Below, one piece after another: positions 8,101 through 12,863 of a DNA stretch of 12,863 nt. Both the position numbers and the translations under genes were made by a program. The notes beneath the pieces are model-generated. The model had not been told where the DNA came from, did no database searches, and saw nothing but the letters and a program-made list of their open reading frames with translations. This DNA is from Gonium pectorale (taxonomy: Eukaryota > Chlorophyta > Chlorophyceae > Chlamydomonadales > Volvocaceae): contig LSYV01000078.1 of the NCBI GenBank assembly GCA_001584585.1, positions 401,512-414,374 of the forward strand. The letters run 5' to 3'. Each line of letters begins with the position of its first letter. Positions within the stretch are counted from its first letter, which is position 1.

Positions 8101-11100
8101 GGCTGTTCCAGCGAGCGTGCTCCCCGGCCCTCTAAACCCCGTGCCTAAGCCCCCGCCCCTGCCCCGCCCGCTCCCTCTTCCGGGTCGCAGACGTTCAGCC
8201 GCTTCATGCGCCGCGCGCACGTTAGCTCGGCGTTCGGGCTGCACGTGGTGCTGACGGGCCACGTGACGCCGCTGTCCGCACAGACCTTCATCGGGGAGTT
8301 CTTCCACCCCGACCGCGGCTACCAGGTGCGGCGGCTTGTGAGGGTGGGGAGTCGGGGGAGGCGTGGGGTGTCCTCACACGTGGAGCGGCTTGGACGGGCC
8401 GCCAGGGCGGGGCTCGGGCCCTGGCGCCTCCGCTTTCGCTGGGTGCGTGGGCGGACGGGGTTGCGCGCCACACGCTCACGGCTTCGCGGGCGGAGGACAC
8501 CAGGCAGAGTTCGGGCTCAGCGATTGATGCGGCTGGATTTGGATTCTGGCCTGTGTGGGTCTGTCACGTGGTGTCAGGCATGTGTTGCGGGATGGTGGTG
8601 CGGGCGGCAGCATGAGGCCCAGCCCAGCAAGTACATGCTGCTTCGGGCGCGTGGCGTTGTTTTGTACGCTGGCTCGGCATGCGTCCGGTCTGCGGTCTGC
8701 CATACATCCCCGCCATCACCTTCCCACCACCGCCCCCGCCACCGTAACCTCCCTGCATCCACATCCCTAGCACCGCTCAACGCCACCGCCCCACGCCACA
8801 GCCCATCCCACCATTTCCACCATCGCCCCGCCACCACCCCTTCTGCCAGGACCTGGAGCTGCTGCTGCTGCGGCCGTGCGACCCGGAGCCCCAGCTGGTC
8901 ATCACCATGAACAACGTCGAGTGGGAGCGGAGGGTCAAATACCTCCACGGCTCGCCGTTCAAGGCCGAGGTGCGGCGGCTGACCGGGTCACGTGTGGGGG
9001 CACAGGGCCGGCAGTGGCAGAGTGGGGGCGGACAGCCGAGGGCAGCGGACGCCTTGGGGCCGGCTGCCCAAACATGCGGTACCTGGGTTCCGAATGCCTG
9101 CGCGCCTCGCCTTTCAGGTCATGGTTGCGAGAAGGGCACGGGCCACGAGGATTCCGCCCGCTGCTGCCTTTTCTCACGACGGCCAACCCAGTTGCGCCGG
9201 ACCCGGCCTCGGTGTCCTCCGTGTCCTCCTTTTTTGCAACCGCTCCAGGATCTTGCCCGCGCCGACACGGCACGCGCGCTGGCTGTGTTTGTGATGGCCA
9301 ACAAGTACGCCGCCGACCCGGCGGCCGAGGACACGCGCACGCTGCTGGCGGTTTTGGCCATCGCGCAGTATCTCCGCCAGTTCGGGAACCCCGACGGCGT
9401 GCCGCCGCCGCGGGTGGTGGGTTGGAGCAGCACGTGCTGGAAGAGCCGCGACCGCATGGTGCGCCCCTGGGTGGCGTACTACCTGTGCTTGCGGAGGTTG
9501 GGTGAGCGGTAGCGACGATGGGCAACGGTTCGCATCGCGTGACGCCATAACCCGCTCGCCGTTGGGCGAGGGGCTGGTCACGGCCGAATGTGGGCGAGCG
9601 CCGAGCGGGCGAGCTCGCGCGGTTTGGGGAGGGCCGTGCGTCTTCCTAGAATGCGGAAGGGTAGGGGCGCGATCTGGGTCACCGGCGCCGCGACGGCAGT
9701 TCATCTGGGTACCGCAGCTCCGCGTGGCTCCACACGTCAGGGCTGTTCCCCCAGTTGCCCGCCCCAGGCGACATGGGCTTTTTGCTAGAGACGCTCTGCT
9801 TGACGTCTGAACGCCTCTACTGTCTCCTGTTCCTTAAGCCCCCACTCCCGTTGGCCTCTGCGCTGCCCCCCCCCACCCTCTCAGCCCTCAGTTCCCAGTT
9901 GTTTCATTCGGGAGAGGCATGCGCCCCCAGGCTTCTCTAGTGAAGATAACTTTCAATCCCACTACCCCCCCTTCCCCGCTCACACACCGCCCGCGCCAGA
10001 CCGCGCACGTGAGCCACCCGCACATCGTGGCCCAGTTCCTGCTGGACGCGACGCTGGACAACGCGGTGGCACTGCTGGCCAGCGGGGCGTGCCACCCGCC
10101 CGAGCTGGGGCTGCTGCCGCTGGAGGTCAGCCCCTTCCCGATGTGAGTCGAAGGGGGGGGGGTCGCTGCTCGGCGGTGGGCTGCACGAGGGCACCCTGGC
10201 GTGGGGTGCAGGGGGGGGAGGAAGCGGGCGCTCCGCTTCTAGCCAGTTCGGGCTGTGTATGCTCGCCATGGGCCTTGCCTCCTCGGAGGCGCTGTCCTCC
10301 TCACCTTCCGTAATGCGAAGTTCCTCCATACAAGCATATGCCCCCCATACATACTCTCGGGAATCCTCTCCTTCCTACGTGCCGGAAGGGAGGGCATGCG
10401 CCCAGGGCTGCTCTTGAACCTCTTTGCCATCCCACGTTGCCATCCCACCCCACCCTGCAGCTGCGTGGGTCACCTGCGGGCCTCGCTATTGGGCGCCAGC
10501 GTGCACACCCCCGGGCTCATCACCCTCATCTCCAACCTCTGCATCAGCTGCTCCCTCACGCGGAGGACCCTCCTCGGCAAGCAGGACCTGTCCTTGGTGC
10601 GGACAGTGAGCGGGGGGAAGGGCCACGCGGCAACGGCCGTGGCGGGCGCTGCTGGGCGTTGTGGGATGGGACGGGGGACGACCAGGCTGGGACCGTGACT
10701 GGGACGGGTGGGCCTTTGGTCACCGTGGTGAGCACCGCCTGCCGCCGGGTCAGGCGGGCCTTGCTGCGGTGCCTTTGGGCTCTCTCCGGTGTGTCTTTGC
10801 ATCCCTGCCGCCCGAGGCGAGTGCTGCAGGGCACCAGATATCCTCTCTCTCAACTCAAGACCACCCTGTCTTCTCTCTTTGCCCTGCATCGGACGCCGGG
10901 CGCTGGCAGGTGGAGGACCTCGGCTGGCTGTCAGAGTACCTCCAGGGCGCGGGGGTGGAGATCTACGACGTTACGTTCCCAAAGGCGAGGCGAAAGGGCT
11001 GCCACTTGGAGACTGGGCGGGGCGCTGCGGAAGGGGTTAGGTGGATGAGCCAACACGGCCCTTGCCTACCCCCTCTGGTTGCCACGTTCTCCGCTGGTAC

Positions 11101-12863
11101 TGTGCGCGTACCGAAGCGTACTGAAGCGGTCCTGCCCCGCCGGTCTCCCGCAGGACTACTGGGGCTGCAGCTTCAAGGAGGCGGCCCTGCGCATGTGGCG
11201 GGAGGAGGAGGTCATACTGCTGGGGCTGCGCTTCCCAAACCATGTTGAGGAAAAGCAGCGGTGAGTGCGCGGGTTGGGGGCGAGGGGCGAGCTGGATTGG
11301 GCAGGTGCGGTGAGTGCGCGGGGGAGTAGCAATGCCTGCAATGGAACTGGCTGACCGCAGCACCGCACTGCTTGCAAGCAACAAGGCATGTCTGCTTTAC
11401 GGCTGCACGGGAAAGGCGGGGACGGCGCGCGTGGAGGGGGCACTGGATGCACGGGACAGGCATTTCGGAGTTCGGGGGGATGTGGGGACACACACGTAAG
11501 CGTTTCCTCGCTTTCGCAGGTTCGACGTCAGGCTGGCTCCGCTGCCAGAGGCATCGGGCCGGTCCGGCGGCGGCGCGTTCCACGAGGAGGAGGAGGCAGC
11601 TGAGGGCCCCGACTGGCCCTACAGCTATGGGAGGCGGATCGGCCCCCAGACCATTGGCTTCATCCTGAATGATGACGCGTTGGTGCTGGATGCGGCGGCC
11701 TGGGGACTGAAAAGCGTGAGTTGGCGCCAGGGTTGGGCAGGGGCGGAGGCGGCTCAGGCAGCAGTCTGGGGATGGACTGGGTTGGGCGATGGTTTGCGCG
11801 CTGTTGTGCAGCGCGATGGGGATGCGCGAGAGAGGAGTCGGGTTGCCGTGTGTGTGTGTGTGTGTGTGTGGAGCTCGTCGGGTGGGCCCTTGCACCCTGC
11901 CACTTTACGGGCTCGTTGTACAATGCATGCCATGCACCTACCGTATGCCATCCCTGCGGATACAACCGCAGATGCGTCCCGTGCACAGTCCATGCAATCC
12001 CGCCAACCGGCGCAATGAACACGCACCTATCCCCGCCTGCGCATCGCAATCCAGGCCCTGGACCCCCACGACGACCCGGACATGCTGTGCGCCAAGGCCA
12101 CCTACCCGCCGGAGCGCCTCGCAATGGCGCACGCTAGCGGCAGCAGGTGCGGCCGACGCGGCTGAGCAGCGGAAGAACAGCCTGGCAGATTGAAGGGGTT
12201 TGCGAATGTCCGACCGCGACCGCTCCTTCCCGGTCGCGCGCGGCTTGCACACCAGCCGGCAATGCGGGTGCGCTGCTCGCGTGTACGTGTGAGGAACCCC
12301 TGCCCTGCTCCCCTGTTGCCCTTTCCAATCCGTAGCCGCCAATTCATGGAGCTTGCCCGGGCCGAGGTCAGCCCCATCCAGTCTGCTCAGCACAGCCCCC
12401 TGGAGCTCAGCCGGCCCGTCAGCCACCAGCCGCCGCACGGCGGCAGGTCTTCCGAAACCACCGAGAGCATGCAACTGGGTCCCGGCGGCACTTCGGAAAC
12501 CGAGGCTGGCGCTGGTGGTTCGCAGCCGCTGCCGCCAGCACTGCACGGGATGTCCCCATTCGCGGTTGCGCCGATGCCGCTCCTGGACGACTCTGGGCTG
12601 CCCCTCACAGCCTCAGCCGCCAGCAGCGCAGCCGCTGCCGCCCCCCGGCCCAGCGACGAGCGGTCCAGCCCGGGGCAGCTGCTCGGCGGTAAGCGGGCCG
12701 GCGCTGCCGGACGCGTCGGGGGCTCTAAGGAGGCCCCCCTCCGCGGCTCCGGGGGCTCTGCCCCCACGTCGTCCAGCGCACCGGCTGCAGGGGCTGTCAG
12801 TGGTACAGGCCGCGCGGCGGCACAACCAAAGGCACAACCTGCGCCCGTGGCGGAGTCCTTCGA
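5009..12863 (+). CDS. Voltage-sensing K+ channel with RCK domain (SLO/KCNT-like), 16 exons, 3' end outside window
   Basis: Predicted role: plasma- or organelle-membrane K+ channel gated by voltage and by an intracellular ligand, probably Ca2+. Exons: 5009-5122, 5263-5313, 6438-6716, 6915-7076, 7290-7393, 7785-7860, 8191-8325, 8850-8969, 9249-9458, 10000-10142, 10461-10605, 10910-10984, 11154-11260, 11520-11715, 12055-12146, 12336-12863. All phases agree, giving at least ~845 residues. Layout: cytosolic N-terminus 1-55; S1 ~56-75; S2 ~80-102; S3 ~113-131; S4 ~136-164; S5 ~174-200; pore helix and filter TIGYGD at 222-227; S6 ~237-254; RCK1 ~278-620 with VVLTGHVT, NKYAADPAAEDTRTL and PGLITLISNL; then a Ser/Pro/Ala linker. 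No S0 helix is seen. One intron (10985-11153) appears to start with GC. The 3' end of exon 9 (9458 or 9413) is uncertain. Residue numbers assume 9458. The stop codon and any RCK2 are not in the window. Confidence 0.9.
5263..5313 (+). CDS. Channel exon 2 (pre-S1 basic segment)
   Basis: It is 17 codons, QWYRVKFVKSKPRYIIE, between a strong acceptor (ctcctctcgcag) and donor gtgggt, phase 0 on both sides. It joins directly to ALNAVMSLVS of exon 3 to give a basic, aromatic lead into S1, as is usual in six-transmembrane K+ channels. Confidence 0.75.
5314..6437 (+). other. Channel intron 2 (1124 bp, longest)
   Basis: It starts gtgggt and ends ccccctag. It contains a (CA)12 run at 6017-6040 and a pyrimidine-rich 3' half. 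Long open frames across it show no family resemblance, and none is needed to complete the channel. Confidence 0.7.
6017..6040 (+). repeat. (CA)12 microsatellite in intron 2
   Basis: Twelve uninterrupted CA units. (CA/TG)n runs are abundant in Chlamydomonas-type genomes. Confidence 0.97.
6438..6716 (+). CDS. Channel exon 3 (S1, S2, S3, first half of S4)
   Basis: It is 93 codons. S1 is LNAVMSLVSVCTYVYDTY. S2 is INRWVYLMCSVTFSVEYVAK with the conserved acidic residue. The S2-S3 loop ends FWDW. S3 is SLIDVATIVYGVIYFNY with the conserved Asp. S4 begins GFVRLLRIIQ. The acceptor is ccccctag and the donor gtgggc. The style is that of Kv/KCNQ/SLO voltage-sensor domains. Confidence 0.92.
6915..7076 (+). 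CDS. Channel exon 4 (rest of S4, S4-S5 linker, S5)
   Basis: It is 54 codons: VIRLLKVASSTVLRYSRSNI, then a linker and S5 (SVELGLTLFGVTFIAGCVFY, ending ELEV). Acceptor gtcag and donor gtgagt, phase 0 at both ends. S5 ending in LE is typical of SLO2/KCNT-like channels. Confidence 0.92.
7290..7393 (+). CDS. Channel exon 5 (pore helix and selectivity filter)
   Basis: AEQDLQLHQAIYWSCVTIAT is followed by IGYGDYAPRTVAGQ and two bases of the next codon. TIGYGD is the K+ selectivity filter. Acceptor cccgacag; donor gtaagc. Read without splicing, the frame stops at TAA within the donor. Confidence 0.97.
7401..7434 (+). repeat. 15-bp direct repeat in intron 5
   Basis: gcattcagcagctgg occurs exactly at 7401-7415 and 7420-7434, a short tandem duplication just after the splice donor. 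Confidence 0.9.
7785..7860 (+). CDS. Channel exon 6 (S6 and start of the RCK linker)
   Basis: The split Leu codon is followed by LFPLVIVIIILVLPRKITSL then SEVMQ. The S6 helix with VLP resembles SLO2/KCNT S6 and corresponds to the YVPEII region of SLO1. No glycine is present in S6. Acceptor ccccgcag; donor gtgggc. Confidence 0.92.
8191..8325 (+). CDS. Channel exon 7 (gating-ring linker and RCK1 first Rossmann strand)
   Basis: It is 45 codons: a basic linker TFSRFMRRAH, then FGLHVVLTGHVTPLSAQTFI and GEFFHPDRGYQ. It matches the IVVCGHIT..SVSNFLKDFLHKDRDD block that opens RCK1 in SLO1. Acceptor ggtcgcag; donor gtgcgg. Confidence 0.93.
8850..8969 (+). CDS. Channel exon 8 (RCK1)
   Basis: It is 40 codons: DLELLLLRPCDPEPQLVITM then NNVEWERRVKYLHGSPFKAE. 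This corresponds to SLO segments IVFLHNISPNLELEAL and VEFYQGSVLNPHD. Acceptor cttctgccag; donor gtgcgg; phase 0. Confidence 0.92.
9249..9458 (+). CDS. Channel exon 9 (RCK1, NKYAADPAAED motif)
   Basis: DLARADTARALAVFVMANKY is followed by AADPAAEDTRTLLAVLAIAQ and YLRQFGNPDG. It closely matches SLO1 ([20 protein letters not shown]). The 5' end is secure. For the 3' end, phase-0 donors exist at 9414 (gtggtg), 9459 (gtgcgc) and after the TGG at 9471-9473. The middle one is chosen for donor quality, so the last ~15 residues are uncertain. Confidence 0.85.
10000..10142 (+). CDS. Channel exon 10 (RCK1)
   Basis: TAHVSHPHIVAQFLLDATLD is followed by NAVALLASGACHPPELGLLP and LEVSPFP with two bases left over. 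HIVAQFLLDATLDNA aligns with the RIITQMLQYHNKA region of SLO. Acceptor cgcgccag; donor gtgagt. Confidence 0.85.
10461..10605 (+). CDS. Channel exon 11 (RCK1 core helices)
   Basis: CVGHLRASLLGASVHTPGLI is followed by TLISNLCISCSLTRRTLLGK and QDLSLVRT. It matches SLO [20 protein letters not shown]...LANL. Acceptor caccctgcag; donor gtgagc. Confidence 0.92.
10910..10984 (+). CDS. Channel exon 12 (RCK1, calcium-site Glu segment)
   Basis: It is 25 codons: VEDLGWLSEYLQGAGVEIYD then VTFPK. It aligns with SLO1 TWQKYYLEGVSNEMYTEYL. The acceptor is gctggcag. The donor is gcgagg (GC type), because the next exon continues the alignment exactly in phase 0. Confidence 0.85.
10985..11153 (+). other. Probable GC-AG intron 12 (169 bp)
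   Basis: The 5' end reads aaag|gcgagg and the 3' end ctcccgcag. A GT alternative at 11038 (gttagg, phase 0) would add 18 residues that have no counterpart in SLO proteins. Confidence 0.65.
11154..11260 (+). CDS. Channel exon 13 (RCK1 C-terminal subdomain)
   Basis: DYWGCSFKEAALRMWREEEV is followed by ILLGLRFPNHVEEKQ and part of Arg. It corresponds to SLO [20 protein letters not shown] and LMIAIE. Acceptor ctcccgcag; donor gtgagt. Reading past the donor gives an immediate TGA. Confidence 0.93.
11258..11322 (+). repeat. 16-bp direct repeat duplicating the exon-13 splice donor
   Basis: gcggtgagtgcgcggg is found at 11258-11273, spanning the exon/intron border, and exactly again at 11307-11322, 49 bp downstream. 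Confidence 0.9.
11520..11715 (+). CDS. Channel exon 14 (end of RCK1 with acidic insertion)
   Basis: After the split Arg, FDVRLAPLPEASGRSGGGAF is followed by HEEEEAAEGPDWPYSYGRRI and GPQTIGFILNDDALVLDAAA. The TIGFILNDDA strand matches SLO TLGFFIASDA. Relative to SLO1 there is an added ~30-residue Gly/Glu-rich loop. Acceptor tttcgcag; donor gtgagt. Confidence 0.9.
11848..11870 (+). repeat. (GT)11 microsatellite in intron 14
   Basis: An uninterrupted GT run ending in G, complementary to the (CA)12 in intron 2 of the same gene. Confidence 0.97.
12055..12146 (+). CDS. Channel exon 15 (post-RCK1 linker start)
   Basis: ALDPHDDPDMLCAKATYPPE is followed by RLAMAHASGS and two bases. Phase 0 in, phase 2 out. 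The acceptor caatccag has a modest pyrimidine tract; the donor is gtgcgg. It is not strongly conserved and is supported mainly by phase and position. Confidence 0.7.
12336..12863 (+). CDS. Channel exon 16 (low-complexity linker, runs off window)
   Basis: After the split Ser, RQFMELARAEVSPIQSAQHS begins ~175 codons rich in Ser, Pro, Ala and Gly with no stop to the window end. Acceptor aatccgtag. A strong internal donor-like gtaagc sits at 12689, so the true exon end could be 12688. If not, coding continues past 12863. Confidence 0.7.

Noticed and set aside
9755..9940. Possible extra channel exon starting MGFLLETLCLTSERLY
   Set aside because: It is hydrophobic but has no place in the SLO alignment between exons 9 and 10, and no clean donor in phase was seen.
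1..12863. Bacterial-style features (operons, ribosome binding sites, CRISPR, insertion sequences, tRNA/rRNA)
   Set aside because: Both genes are split by spliceosomal introns. No repeat-spacer array, tRNA cloverleaf or terminal-inverted-repeat element was seen.

Overview
The window is nuclear DNA from a GC-rich, intron-dense eukaryote. The best fit is a volvocine green alga (Chlamydomonas/Volvox relatives). The evidence is many short exons broken by GT-AG introns of about 0.14-1.1 kb, donors of the GTGAG/GTGCG/GTGGG type, GC-rich third codon positions, and intronic (CA)n/(TG)n and pyrimidine-rich repeats. The species is inferred from style and cannot be named from the sequence alone. Most long open frames here are chance frames caused by high GC. 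The real coding is recovered only by joining exons through compatible splice phases.

Left part, minus strand (about 1-3109): the 5' half of a mitochondrial-type cysteine desulfurase (NFS1/IscS family). Five exons are visible: 2983-3109, 2297-2424, 1461-1535, 1102-1233 and 526-597. They encode a transit-peptide-like N-terminus followed by the first ~135 residues of the PLP enzyme. The PLP-lysine and active-site-cysteine regions lie beyond position 1, outside the window.

Middle (3110-5008): about 1.9 kb between two divergently oriented genes. No convincing gene is seen. It holds a small (gtaacct)3 array, a short palindrome and a few unconvincing open frames, and it presumably contains both promoters.

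Right part, plus strand (5009-12863): one large gene assembled here from 16 exons with mutually compatible phases (at least ~845 residues, still open at the window end). It encodes a six-transmembrane, voltage-sensor-bearing K+ channel with a TIGYGD selectivity filter followed by an RCK1 domain, i.e. a SLO (BK)/KCNT-like ligand-gated K+ channel. It combines a charged S4 (R-R-Q-R-K at every third position), an S6 of SLO2 type with a VLP motif, and an RCK1 that keeps the acidic residues equivalent to the SLO1 RCK1 Ca2+ site. After RCK1 comes a low-complexity Ser/Pro/Ala/Gly linker; a second RCK domain would lie beyond the right edge.

Introns longer than 300 bp in the channel gene (5314-6437, 7394-7784, 7861-8190, 8326-8849, 9459-9999, 10143-10460, 10606-10909, 11716-12054) hold simple repeats or nothing recognisable. 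The two genes have no evident functional link beyond a shared upstream region. Points worth a second look are the channel's mosaic architecture and calcium-site residues, a likely GC-AG intron, a duplicated splice donor, and complementary CA/TG repeats in two introns that bracket most of the channel exons.
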